Assembly: GCA_030620095.1 (NCBI GenBank)
Contig: JAUTXW010000938.1
Span: forward strand, 124,001-188,000
Direction of reading: 5' to 3'
Origin: Kuschelorhynchus macadamiae
Lineage: Eukaryota; Arthropoda; Insecta; Coleoptera; Curculionidae
Length of the DNA: 64,000 bases
Numbering within the stretch: the first letter of the stretch is position 1; every line of letters begins with the position of its first letter. The notes below the pieces were generated by a model, which saw only the letters and a list, made by a program, of their open reading frames with translations, was not told the origin of the DNA and made no database searches. The position numbers and the translations under genes are program-made. Positions 33,160 through 43,924 of this stretch are shown in pieces.

Positions 33160-36100
33160 ATTTCATAATTTTTGCTTCAAAGTAAATTATTATTAATTTA
33201 TAGCTATGCGTTTTTTTCTCTTAGAACAAAATTATTATTTGTCTATTTATATTTCAATATCTATAATATATCTATAAGGTAAGGTAGCATTTAAGAAAAT
33301 GTTATTACAAAAATTTTTAAAATGTTTAATCAAACCTGGGCAGTAATAGTACTTACTTACTGCCCAAGAGATCATTACTCCCATAACGTGTTAGCATATT
33401 ACGCTTACAGTTACGACTCAGGCCGTTATTATCAAATCTATTGAACAGATGCCTCAAGTTGTTTGATTATATTTTTAACGTTTGTCTGTCCACAGACCTA
33501 TTACTAAGAAAACTTCACCATAGAACTTGAATCATTACTTGTCTCATTCAGATTGTTATTGAAATATGTAACAATATAATGCGTTCATTGTAAACCTACT
33601 AATAAAACATTTAAATGTTATTAAAACTACAAATTATTAATTTAGTAAATATAAGGAAACATAAGCTTAGTTGTGGTTTTTCTTAACCGAAACTAGAAGT
33701 AAATTAAAAAAAGTTTTAACTTTTTTCTCAAAAAAAGCAAGCCAAATAAATAAAAATTTCAGTAACTGTTGAGTTTTCTAGAGCGTTATTTTGGTCTCTG
33801 AAAATTCAAGTATACTGAAGGGCATACCTAAGGTAAATTTTTCAGTTTTTAAAGTTTGTAAGTATTTTTCAGTAATTTTTGAGTTTTCGTGAGCATTTCT
33901 TCGCTCTCTGAAAATTTAAGAATACTGAATGGCATGCTTGGGGTGAATTAAAAATGATCATCATTTAGTTAGGCTACTTGGGATAGCGGGAAGTGGAGGG
34001 GTGGCAATCTTTTTTTTTATAAAATATGACAGTAGTTAATGGTATTACATGTATTCTTAATATTCATATCGCTAAGACAGGGCTGGAAAACCCTAAAAAA
34101 CTATAAACATCTATGCATAGACTTTGATTTAATACAGATGCCATAGACAAATGCGATGAAGTATAAATGAAAGTGGTGACGTAAGTAAAAAGATTTCCAG
34201 CTTCTGGAGTATTATATCATTTTGTATTTGTTCATATGTCAGTTATTTGACTTCACAGCAAGGTTTTTATTTCATAATTTTTGCTTCAAAATAAAGTATT
34301 AATAATTTATAGCTATGCTTTCTTTTAAAAGAAAATGATTATTTGGCTATTTACAATTTAATATCTGTAATAACATTATCTGGCAGAGCAATGAAAAATC
34401 TTACTCGCAAATCAGCCAGATTTAAAAACCAGTTTAATTTGTAAATTTTTTCTTAAGATACTGTAAAAACATTATAAAAAAAATGTTATTACAAACATTT
34501 TTGGAAATGTTTAAGCAAACAGTACCTACTTACTACCAAAGCGATCATTACTCCCATAACGTGTTAGCATACTGCGTTTACAGTTGCGACTTAACCCGTT
34601 ATTATCAAATCTATTCAACAGATGCTCCATGTTGTTTGATTATGTTTTTGACGTTTGTCTGTCCATAGACCTATTACTAGAAAAAGATACTTCCAAACTT
34701 CACCATAGAACCTAAATCATTACTTATCTCATTCATATAGGATGGCTTACGGATAGGCCTGATCTTACGCTTCTTGATCTATTTTTGTGGGGACACCTAA
34801 AAAGTAGAATATATTACGACTGGTCAGAAATTATCAACATTATTTAACAAAGATTAACAGAAGAAATTTTATTATTAAATAGATATCATACAGAATTCAT
34901 TAGACAATCTGTTACCCTTAAATTACGAGTTAATATTCAAGTGTTTAGATAAACTGGAGGTTATATTGAAAATAATTAAAGTTGTTATTTCCAAAATATT
35001 ACAAATATTTTGGAAATGTTTAAACAAACATGGTCAGTAGTACTACCTACTTACTACCTAAGAGACCATTACTCCCATAACGTGTTAGCATATTGCGCTT
35101 ACACTTACGACTTAAACCGTTATTACCAAATCTATTGAACAGATGCTCCAACAATTGTGTCAAGTTGTTTGACTACGTTTTTAACGTTTGTCTGTCCACC
35201 GACCTATCACTAAGAAAAGATCCATCCAAACTTCACCATAGAACTTATATCATTACTCGTCTCATTCAGATTATTATTGAAATACGTGACAATATAATTC
35301 GCGAATTCCTTACAATACATTTAAATGTTATTAAGACTATAAACTAATCATTTAATAAATCTAAGGAAAATTAAGCTGAGTTGTGGTTCTTTTTAACTGA
35401 AACTAAAATTAAATTAAAAACAGTCTTAACTTGTTTCACAAAAAAGTGAGCTAAATAAATCTAATTTTCAGTAATTTTTGAGTTTTCTAGAGCGTTATTT
35501 TGATCTCTAAAAATTTAAGAATACTGAAGGGCATGCTTGAGAAGAATTAAAAACTCGTCCTAAATTAATTATCATTTAATTAGGCTACTTGGGACAGCGG
35601 CAAGTGGAGATGTGGCAATACTTTTTTTTTATAACATATGACAGTACTTAATGGTATTACTTATATTCTTAATATACATATCGGCAAGATAGAACTGGGA
35701 AACCATAGAAAACCACAAAAACCTATGCATAAGCTTCCATTTAATACAGATGCCATAAGTAAGAACGATGAGGTATAAATAAAAGTGGTGACGTAAGTAA
35801 AAAGATTTCCAGCTTCTGGACTATTATGTCATTTTGTATTTGTTCATATGTCAGTTATTTTACTTTACAGCAAGGTTGTTATTTCATAACTTTTGCTTAA
35901 AAATGAAACATTAATAATGTAGCTATGCGTTCTTTTAAAAGGAAATTATTATTTGGCTATTTACAATTTAAAATCTGTAATAACATTATCTGACAGAGCA
36001 ACGAAAAATCTTAGCCGCAAATCAGCCAGATTTAAAAACCAGTTCAATTTGCATGTGTTTTCTTAAGGTACTGTAAGGTAAAGGGAACATTTAAAAAAAT

Positions 36101-36174
36101 GTTACTACAAATATTTTTGGAAATGGTTAAGCAAACATGGGCCGTATTAGTACCTATTTACTACCAAAGAGACC
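33160..36174 (+). repeat. Array of repeated transposon-arm modules next to element 3
   Basis: Four modules recur in the same order. (1) TTATTTCATAATTTTTGCTT at 33168, 34269 and (varied) 35880. (2) CATTACTCCCATAACGTGTT at 33373, 34546 and 35066. (3) GAGTTTTCTAGAGCGTTATT at 33771 and 35479. (4) a GGCTACTTGGGA word at 33972 and 35583, leading to TTTTGTATTTGTTCATATGT. Unit offsets are about 1.61 kb for most landmarks. The last unit stops abruptly at 36174, directly before the CpG-rich flank of the THAP exon. Another copy is at 38450-39290. Non-coding: the short frames in modules are not conserved. Confidence 0.75.
34736..34985 (+). pseudogene. Second copy of the element 3 transposase C-terminus
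   Basis: The frame GWLTDRPDLTLLDLFLWGHL corresponds to 32910-33160 of the main relic, including the third-Asp block, and continues to the same end (AAACTGGAGGTTATATTGAA). It interrupts an arm module at 34736 and is followed by another module start, as expected if whole transposon ends were duplicated or nested. Confidence 0.75.
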
Positions 36175-36398
36175 ATTACTAAAGTCTTCTCACACAAAGT
36201 CGCAGCACTCGTTGAAAACCGTTAAATTCCTTTTCATCGCCCCGCACCTCTCTTGGCTCTCGTCGGATCCAAACACGTCTCGGTGGCCTACACTGCATCT
36301 CGAACTCGCGTTGCGCATTTGAGTTGAATGTTATATCGGTTGGTCTGTTAAAGTATGTAATATTTTTGTGAAGTTAATGTTGAGTTTTTTTTTTGGAA
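36175..36398 (+). promoter_or_regulatory. CpG-rich 5' flank / 5' UTR of the THAP gene
   Basis: This is a sharply GC-richer stretch (CATCGCCCCGCACCTCTC, TCTCGAACTCGCGTTGCGC) between the arm array and the THAP start codon, without a usable frame. Its position and composition suit a promoter and 5' UTR. No TATA box at a fixed spacing is seen. The transcription start cannot be placed from sequence alone. Confidence 0.45.
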
Positions 36399-36481
36399 AT
36401 GGTCATATGTTCAGTTGATAGTTGTACCTCTAAACGTGATAGTGATTTATCATATTTCGGTTGTCCGAGGGATGCACAAAG
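36399..36481 (+). CDS. THAP zinc-finger protein, first coding exon
   Basis: From ATG at 36399 the exon encodes MVICSVDSCTSKRDSD, then LSYFGCPRDAQR, and ends at AAAG|GTATAC, a splice donor (36481/36482). This is the start of a THAP domain, a C2CH DNA-binding zinc finger: Met-Val near the N-terminus, the first Cys pair as C-x4-C (Cys4 and Cys9), a Ser-Tyr-Phe stretch, and the conserved Pro before Asp. The second half (Trp, Cys-x2-His, the AVPTIF-type end) must lie in a later exon, which I could not find in the window. THAP proteins are transcription regulators or domesticated P-element relatives. No repeat overlaps the exon. It is too short for ordinary frame tables and easy to miss. It could also be an orphan exon of a dead copy. 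Confidence 0.65.
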
Positions 36482-36484
36482 GTA

Positions 36485-37219
36485 TACATATATTTTATTA
36501 TAATTTTAATAAATCTGTAGGTAAATAAAAAATATGTAGGTATAGTTATTTCATGCATTTTTTTTTATGTATTAAAATAGTTATGTAGGATATATACTAT
36601 TGTATTATTAGCTATTGCTTGATTTTATCTGTAAAAGATACAAGATTCTCTGTTGTTGAAAAAGAAAGAATTCTTCTAGGATGAAAAGGATTTTTCTTCA
36701 AAATATAGTTTTTATTCAAAACACCTTATTTTGAGTAAAAACAATATTCTTTCTTAAATATATGATATTGTCTTATTCTCAGAAAAGATTATTCTTAAAA
36801 TATATTCTTATAGCAAGAATATATTCTAAAAGAAAGACACAGTTTCTTTTAAAGCAAAAACTGTGTCATTCTTATTATGAAAGAAAACTTTTATCTTATA
36901 TGAAACTGAAAAAAAAGACCACTCTTAAGAAAAACATAAAATTAGTTCATGTTTTTATTTAAGAAAACGTTTTTTTTTTGTTTTGCCTAGTTTGATCTTA
37001 TAGACCCACGTTTTTCTCTCTGATATACTGTGCAAAAAGGCATTATCTGTTTTACTTCATGCTATAAAACTTACAGACTTGTTACTCTTTTGGTAGATGT
37101 AGCATTAGAGGTAACTTGGCTGTGAAAGTGGGGTAAACCACTAATAAATAAATTTTGGTCTGTACACACAATTAAACAGATATTTCGTCTTGTACAATGT
37201 TTAGTTGTAGAACATGTTG

Positions 37220-37220
<1 letters not shown>
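36485..37220. other. No gene seen (would be intron 1 of the THAP gene)
   Basis: AT-rich, with many TTCTTAAAATATATTCTT-like words between 36640 and 36970 that give a loosely repetitive look. No exon 2 of the THAP domain was found. Confidence 0.45.

Positions 37221-37222
<2 letters not shown>

Positions 37223-37273
<51 letters not shown>
37223..37273. repeat. (TA)n microsatellite
   Basis: About 51 bp of AT dinucleotides immediately upstream of the surviving part of the Penelope-like element. Confidence 0.97.
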
Positions 37274-37274
<1 letters not shown>

Positions 37275-37276
<2 letters not shown>

Positions 37277-37748
37277 GCACTAATGACAAAATAGGACGAT
37301 TACTTCGGCGGTCCAACATACGTACTTCAGTACACATAAGAAGATTGGACAATGCGTGCGATCCTGGAAAGATATTGTATCTTTTCAAACAGAAGGAGTA
37401 TATAAAATTCATTGCTCCTTTGGAGAAGTGTATGTGGGAGATACAGGACACTCAATATCAATTAGACTTAAGGAACATGAACAATGTATTAAAAAGAAAC
37501 AAATTGTTCAATCTGCTGTAGCTGAACACCAGCATAGCACTGGCCATATTATAAATGTAAAGGAAACCAAGGTTCTAGCTTCGGTACCAGGATTTTATAA
37601 ACGAAAAATTAGGGAATCTATTGAACTTTTTAAACATACAAAACATTTCAATAGAGATACGGGTTACGGTCTACATCACAAGTGGAAACCGATCTTAACA
37701 GAGGGTCACGGTTCGGCGAGCACAACTCGGGTATTAAAGCCCGATTGA
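37275..37748 (+). pseudogene. Penelope-like element, GIY-YIG endonuclease end
   Basis: Penelope-like retroelements encode one protein with a reverse transcriptase followed by a GIY-YIG nuclease that nicks the target. Only the C-terminal end survives. A first stretch reads NDKIGRLLRRSNIRT in one frame. After a frameshift at about 37340 the main frame (37356-37748) has GVYKIHC and EVYVGDTGHS (the GIY and YIG strands as GVY and YVG), ISIRLKEHEQC with the conserved Arg and His, AEHQHSTGHIIN, FYKRKIRESIELFKH (the catalytic Glu helix) and YGLHHKWKPIL. The reverse transcriptase is absent; the (TA)n array sits where it would begin. The element is 5'-truncated, the usual fate of target-primed retroelements. 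Confidence 0.82.
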
Positions 37749-37796
37749 ATCTCTTCCGAGCTCATTCAGTGTTCAGATCTCGTGCAGTAAAGATCC

Positions 37797-37831
37797 CTGA
37801 AGATGCCTCGTGTAATCGAAGGAGAAACGTC
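37797..37831 (+). other. Hammerhead-like terminus of the Penelope-like element, stem III loop missing
   Basis: Fifty bases after the stop codon stands CTGAAGA, a stem-loop segment TGCCTCGTGTAATCGAAGGA, then GAAACGTC. The layout equals the motif at 31392 (CTGANGA, stem II, GAAAC...GTC), but the four loop bases of stem III (GCGC there) are absent, so stem III cannot form in a monomer. Confidence 0.4.
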
Positions 37832-37884
37832 GGATAGTAATTCCAATTTGACACGGTCTAATTACAAGAACCATGATTTCTTAA

Positions 37885-38185
37885 TTTTTATTGGGTGCAA
37901 TTTTGTTCCACCATATTGGATTCGCATCATTCTTTTACCAGTTTCTATCCACGCCACACTTGATTTTTGCGCATAATTTTAAATAAACTAAATAAGTAGT
38001 TTTTAAACTGATTTTTTTAAGGCTGCCATTTTATTCCGGCATGTTTAATTCCTGTATATGTTTATTTCTCTATCAAATTTAATTTTTGTGCCAAAATTTT
38101 GAAAGTCAGTTGAAGAAGAAAAAATGTTTCCGTTGATTTCTAAAACATTTCATTTGGCCGCCATTTTGAACTCGTACCACAATTT
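37885..38185 (+). repeat. Family A repeat, copy 9 (internal units only)
   Basis: Two to three units: GGGTGCAATTTTGTTCCACC, CATATTGGATTCGCATCA, TTTTACCAGTTTCTATCC, then a GCTGCCATTTTATTCC unit and a GGCCGCCATTTTGAACTC unit. It starts just beyond the 3' terminus of the Penelope-like element, without head or tail. Confidence 0.75.
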
Positions 38186-38449
38186 TGCTAGATGAACACC
38201 TTATATGTTTAAGCGATATAATTGTACCTATAATTACATAAAAAAATCAAATGAAAAAATCTTTCACTCAAGATATTTAAATAAAGTTATCCATTCAGAC
38301 TATCATAATTTCACTCCGCCTAAGGTTCATGTTTATAAATAGCAATTTGTAAATAAACACGTTATACTCCCCTATTCTCCCCTACCGCATTTTCTAGGTT
38401 ATCCTTGAGTCACAACACTCAATGTATTTGTTATGGGGGTTATGTATCT

Positions 38450-39290
38450 TTCTGTGTATTTAATCTAAGGTTGCGACTTAAGCAGTTATTATCAAATCTA
38501 TTCAGCAGATGCTTTAAGTTGTTTGATTATGTTTTTAACGTTTTTCTGTCCCTGGACCTATTACTAAGAAAAGATCCTTCCAAACTTCACCATAGAACTT
38601 AAATCATTACTTATCTCATTCAGATTGTTATTGAAATACGTAATAGAATTCGTGCATTGTAGAATTTACCTAGGAAATATTTAGATGTTATTAAGACTAC
38701 AAACTATTCATTTAGTAAATCTAAGGAATAAGCTGTGATTTTTTTTAACCGAAACTAAAATTAAAATAAAAAAAAGTTTTAAATTAAAAAAGCTAGTCAA
38801 ATAAATTTAATTTTCAGTTTCTAGAGCGTTATTTCGATCTCTGAAAATTTAAGAATTTTGACGGGGATGCCTAAAGTAAATTCTAACCTACTTAAGGTCT
38901 GTAAGTATTTTGCGGTCATTGTTGAGTTTCCATGAGCGTTGCTTTGATCTCTGAAAATTAAGAAACTGAAGGGCATGCTTAAGGTGAATCAAGATGTCTC
39001 CCTAAAATAATTATCATTTAATTAGTAGGAAGGTGGCAATTCTTTTTTTATAGCATATGACCACTACCTACTGGTATTACTTATAGTCGTAAGGCACATA
39101 ATGTAGGTACGCATCATATATATTTCGTACCGGCAAGATAGAGTTGGGAAACCCTAGCAAACCTTGAGCACCTATGTATAAACTTTCGTTTAATATAGAT
39201 GTCATAAATAAAAATGATAATGTACAGACAAAAGTGATGACACAAGTAATTTTGTATTTGTTCATATGCCGGTTAGTTTACTTCGCAGCA
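38450..39290 (+). repeat. Detached copy of the arm-module unit
   Basis: Modules 2 to 4 of the 33160-36174 array in the same order: TTATTATCAAATCTATTCA, AAGATCCTTCCAAACTTCAC, TCTAGAGCGTTATTTCGATC and TTTTGTATTTGTTCATATGC. It begins abruptly after AATCTAAGG at about 38465. It is separated from the array by the THAP exon and the Penelope-like element. Confidence 0.7.
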
Positions 39291-39294
39291 AATC

Positions 39295-41625
39295 CTTAAA
39301 CATAAAATACTTACCCACCTGATATAATTTAGTCTTGAAAAATCCTACTAACAATTCTTAATATGCCACGTCACACAAACTTCTAAATTTAGCAACTCTC
39401 CGACACTAGCACATTGTCGGACAGTTTCCTGTCGAAACTTTGGAAAATTACGCCCTCTGGCCTGGACTGAATAGCCCTTGCAAACCGCCGCGGTTGGCCC
39501 GGCATACAAAAGTTAAAATTTTGTTACAGTTGACATCTGAGTGGGTTTCAAAAGCATGCTTCCTATGTTATCTGCACGATATCAAATGATGAGAGCTAGC
39601 AGTTGTAACTAATTTTGTAATAGCTAACTTGCTAATAACTTATTGATGTTTACAATCATAAGAAACTTTATAAATGTTGTTTGTATCAAGCGCAGAGTAT
39701 TTATTAAATACACATATGTGTTTATGCCATATGAAAGTGTTAACGAAGAAAAATTTTACGTTGACGTGTGTAAATATAAATCCCATGTATCGCATCAAAA
39801 ACTTTCCGAAGACATTAGGAATACGAAAACTATCTTTAAGCAGATTTTTAAAACCTCTAAATTCATCCTTTTAAAGTAGGTACATTTTGTACAAGTTTTA
39901 GGTCCAGATGATGCGGAGAGGTGCCTTGATTTTATAGCATAAACGCTAAGGAAAGTTGAATACGACTGTAGTTTTTTATCTAAAATATTCTGGAGAGGTA
40001 AAGTTAAATTTCATTACGCCGGATTCCTAAATAGCCACAATTTCTATCACTAGTTCCTGTTAATGCCTGTTGAGTAATGGAATCGTGCGTTACTTAATGG
40101 TCGCTTTATTATTTTATTAAAAACTTTGGGCAAAGATATTTAATTTTCTTAGAAAATATTTTCCCACAACTCTTGAACGAAGTCTATATAAATGAGAGGC
40201 ATCAAATGTGATAACAAGGTGGGACATCTGCGCATAATGCCTTGTTAATATACGCTTTTCCAATAAAATTGAATAGCCTGCGCAAGTCCCTGACCTGTCA
40301 CCTGTTGACTTTTTTTGATGAGAAACTCATGGGAGAAATGGTTTGCCTGATAAAATCTCAAAATTAAGAAGTTCTGCAAGAACAATTTCATTAGGAATCA
40401 CGTCAAAAGATTATCCCTCAAATGATAAAAGCAACATGTTCCAGGAACCTCTACAAAATATTTATGTATGTATGTTGAGTTTATCGTTTTTCTCTTTGTA
40501 TTTTTTGTTATTTTTGTATATCATAGTGAACTTGACTTAAACATAAAAAATCCAACCTTCTGCGGTATCAGTGGACCGTATTCAAATTAAATAAATAATG
40601 AATAGATAAATCGTCGTTGTCATGTAATCTAAACTATAGGACCAAAATTATTAACGAGGAGGAAAAAAAACCTGTTCACATTTATACAAATCTCTCAAAA
40701 TTGTAAGATCCTTCGCATTTGTGAGATAAATCAAATTAGTTAATGTTGATTAAAATTAATAGCTTTTTATTAAATTGTTGCTAAATTACAAAACTAAAAT
40801 GCTAATTTTAAATTATTTAAATAGTGAACTCATGATAAGAGATTATAATTTTTGAAAATTTCAAATGGAAAATTAATGTTCTTGCATGTAAAAGACCGAT
40901 CACAATAATAATAATGTATTTTTTAGAGTTTACACCTTTACACATAGGTGTTTAAGATCTGGGATTTTCCAAAACTACCTTGTCGATACGAAATATAGGA
41001 TGCTTACCTTCGACACGAATATTAACACAATAATATAATATTAATTAAATTAATTAAATAATAAATAATATTAGTACATTAAGTAGTGTCATATACTATA
41101 AAAAACGATTGACACCTCTCAACTTGCCGCTGCACTTGCAGCCTTATTATCCAAATGATAATTAATTTAGAGCGCCTTCTTAATAATGCACCTTAAGCGT
41201 GCCCTTTAGTATTCTTTTATTATTAAAGGATACTTTATAAAAACTCAAAGATTACTGAAAAAATATGTAATCATTTTTTTAACTGAAGGTATTATTAGGC
41301 GCTTTTAATATTGTGAATTTAGAGTTAATTTTTGTTTGCTCTTAGGCTATGATGCATCTCTTAGCAACATTTCCTAGGTACATAAAATGCAGCTCCAGCT
41401 CCTCTGCTGTAAGTTAGTTCCAACGTTAGATGGATTACAAGCCCAAGAGGAAAACTTGCTTCTCCTATAGCTTGCGTAGAGTTGTATCAGTTAGATTTAT
41501 TTAGCAACGTTTTAGGCCTATTGCTAAAGAGACACCTGCATTTTGTCTCTGTCTCGTAGAGTTTTCAGCTTTTTAATATAGATTTCCGACCCAAATTCTG
41601 TGGTTAGAGCCGAGTTTATCAGACT
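39295..41625. other. No gene seen
   Basis: A small GC-richer stretch at 39400-39520 contains CCGACACTAGCACATTGTCGG, a short hairpin. A frame at 39643-39879 looks random. No assignable element. Confidence 0.45.
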
Positions 41626-41630
41626 GGTTG

Positions 41631-41912
41631 TTACGAACTGAATAACCTCCTATCATTTTTGTATTTTCTGTAATTATTTTTATTCTTCAATGTGCTTAAT
41701 TGTTCTGTACTCGTTTTTTGACGCGTACAACTTTCTGCCATTTTTTGCGATAGTTCCCCTATCGCCGCACACAAAGCGGCCGTCACGTTTTCAACAGCAT
41801 GGTGTGGATCCTTTCTAGCGTGAAGTTTCCACTCTAAGCTCAGTAAGCCTCCCGTAGTCGCCGAGGCAACACAGATAGTCGGTTTCATCGAACTTATAAA
41901 GTTTCTTACCAC
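41631..41912 (-). CDS. Unidentified frame with coding-like composition
   Basis: The first ATG (about 41888) starts MKPTICVASATTGGLLSLEW. The frame continues HHAVENVTAALCAAIGELSQ and KMAESCTRQKTSTEQL, then a Lys/Asn-rich tail. The middle is GC-richer than the surroundings (for example ACAAAGCGGCCGTCACG), with alanine-rich helix-like content, unlike the random frames nearby. On the minus strand AAGTG|GTAAGA just before it resembles a splice donor rather than an acceptor. No domain recognised. It could be a small Gag-like or ORF1-like transposon piece, or a lone exon. Confidence 0.25.
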   Translation of the reverse strand: MVRNFISSMKPTICVASATTGGLLSLEWKLHARKDPHHAVENVTAALCAAIGELSQKMAESCTRQKTSTEQLSTLKNKNNYRKYKNDRRLFSS

Positions 41913-41914
41913 TT

Positions 41915-42370
41915 ATAGTCTCTGGGGTGAGGGGTATACGTTTATTTAACTTCTAACAATTAATTTGTCGGTATTTTATTATTACAGTCAGGTTTGGATC
42001 TGTCCAAATTATTGTCTTAGAGCAGAATCACTAGTGAAAGGAATGTATGCAGTCATTGTAACTAACACTGGGTCTATATTAAATATTTGCCACGATTAAT
42101 AACATTGTTTTTGTATTCGGTTGGCTGCAATATTTATTGATATCGACTTAACGTTGTTCTAATAATCACATGTGGCTGTTCGAACGGCATTCCGTGTAAC
42201 TAACGTAATGTAATAACTTAATTTCATACTCGTATTGTTCATAGAGTGCCCGGAATTTGTTTGATAGAAAAATTATATTTTTAAAAAGTAGTTCTTAGTA
42301 TAGAATATTTGAATTTTTTTCGAGGGGGTCCGGAATTTGCGTTGCTTACAAATAAACCTCTCAAAGAGAT
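41915..42370. other. No gene seen
   Basis: AT-rich. Nothing assignable. Confidence 0.5.
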
Positions 42371-42371
42371 A

Positions 42372-43420
42372 ATAAAAAATCGTTAAATTTCCTTTACCCG
42401 AAACTTCCCTCGATATGATTTTTTTTTAATTTGTTAGGCATAGTAAAGTGTGACCCAATTTAGTTCAGTACATAGTTACAGTATATATGTGTTACATATA
42501 CTGTCTTTTCAAACATTTTTATTGGTCGTCATTTCGTTCCACCATATTAGATTGCTACCGATATTTTACCAGTTTCTTTCTACCTATGACTTTTGGACAT
42601 CATTTAAAATAAATTCAATAAGTAGATTCTACATTGACACATACGGCCGCCATGTTGTTACGTCACGTCGAATACGTATCCGTTTATCCCATTTAATTTT
42701 TCTACAAAATTTAAATTTCATTTGAACAAGATATTTTACGTCGATTTTTTAAAAATTTTATTTGGCCGCCATTTTGTTTCTTAAATTCGTACCACACCTT
42801 TACCAGTTTATCTTTATATCACACTTAATTCTTGCTCAAAGATTGAAATTAATTTAATAAGTAGCATTTTCATGTTGATTTTTTAAATATTTTATTAGGA
42901 CGCTATTTTGTTTTGCTCTCTTGGATTCATATTAAAATATTACCAGTCCATTCCTATGTAACACTTGATTTTTGTGCAAAATTTGAGATAAATTGGATAA
43001 TTAGTTTTTTTAGTAATACATTTTATAACAGTGTTCCGCCATATTGGATTTTTACCAAAATATTACCAGGTCATCCCCATATGACCCTTAATTTTTGCCT
43101 TAAATTTGAAGTCAATCTGGTAAGTAGTTTTTAAGCTATGACACGAACTGATAGACAGATAAACCGATAGACGGACAAAAAAACATTTTCATTTACATCT
43201 AGGAACGCTCAGACGTGAAGATATGTGAAACCTGAGAGGGTGATTTTTTCACGATTACAAACATTTTATTTGGCAGCCATTCTTGAACTAGTAGCACAGT
43301 TTTACTAGTTGATCCTTATACTACAATTAGTTAAGGCACACAAGTTGAAATCAATGAATTAAGTAGTTGTTTCAGACATTTTGTTCCGCCATCTTGGGTT
43401 TGCACCAAAATTTTACCAGC
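42372..43420 (+). repeat. Family A repeat, copy 10 (longest unit array)
   Basis: The head AATCGTTAAATTTCCTTTAC, CCGAAACTTCCCTCGATATG is followed by units whose GCCATTTTG-like word falls at about 42525, 42644, 42763, 42897 and 43020, so the spacing is about 119-134 bp. Then come GATAGACAGATAAACCGATA and the GAGAGGGTGATTTTTTCACG tail. After the tail another unit (GGCAGCCATTCTTGAACTAG) continues instead of the terminus, up to an abrupt junction with the LINE fragment at about 43420. Confidence 0.85.
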
Positions 43421-43923
43421 CTTCGAACCGCCCTTACTGTAATTATTTTGTTGGCAGTCAGCCAATCATCTCGGTGAGGTCGTTTATATCGACCTACAAA
43501 ATGGTAATTTGACCGACTATCCAGTATCAGGCTACCAGGGAAGTGATTTTGTTCTAAAAGCTCCAAAGTTTCTTTCCTAGATCCTGTAAAGGTTCCATCT
43601 GGCCGTTTTAGCGATCCCAGTTCCCGAACAGGCTCCCAGGACAGAATCTTGTGGACTCTGGCACTGGTGGGTATATCTGATATACCCTCACAGAACCTTT
43701 TCCGCGGCTCTGTTTTGGCTTTCCAGGGTGCTTTATTGTAATTTGTTAAAGCAGTTCTATATTGGTCCCATTCACCTGATATTTTAGCTCGATTGAAGAG
43801 TCTACGAACTTCTTTTCTTAATTTATTCAGATTATTGTTCCACCATGGTGTATTTCTATTGTCTTTTTTAATGGGTTTGCAGATCTGAGTATTGGAAGTG
43901 GCTAAACATTTATAAATATACAA
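43421..43923 (-). pseudogene. LINE ORF2 fragment (R1/Jockey-like), linker between endonuclease and reverse transcriptase
   Basis: The frame reads NTPWWNNNLNKLRKEVRRLF, NRAKISGEWDQYRTALTNYN, RKRFCEGISDIPTSARVHKI, LGSLKRPDGTFTGSRKETLE and LLEQNHFPGS. PWW...L...LR...RLFNRAK, RFCE and the RPDGT...S..ET...LL..HFPG pattern are typical of ORF2 of R1/Jockey-group LINEs between the AP endonuclease and the reverse transcriptase. It ends NKIITVRAVRR and then runs into family A sequence (WCKPKMAEQNV is repeat read-through), so the polymerase is cut off. No stop codon interrupts this piece, so it is younger than the other LINE scraps. Confidence 0.8.
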
Positions 43924-43924
43924 T

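Noticed and set aside
37071..37451. 126-codon minus-strand frame
   Set aside because: It crosses the (TA)n array and is antisense to the Penelope GIY-YIG frame, which has real motifs.
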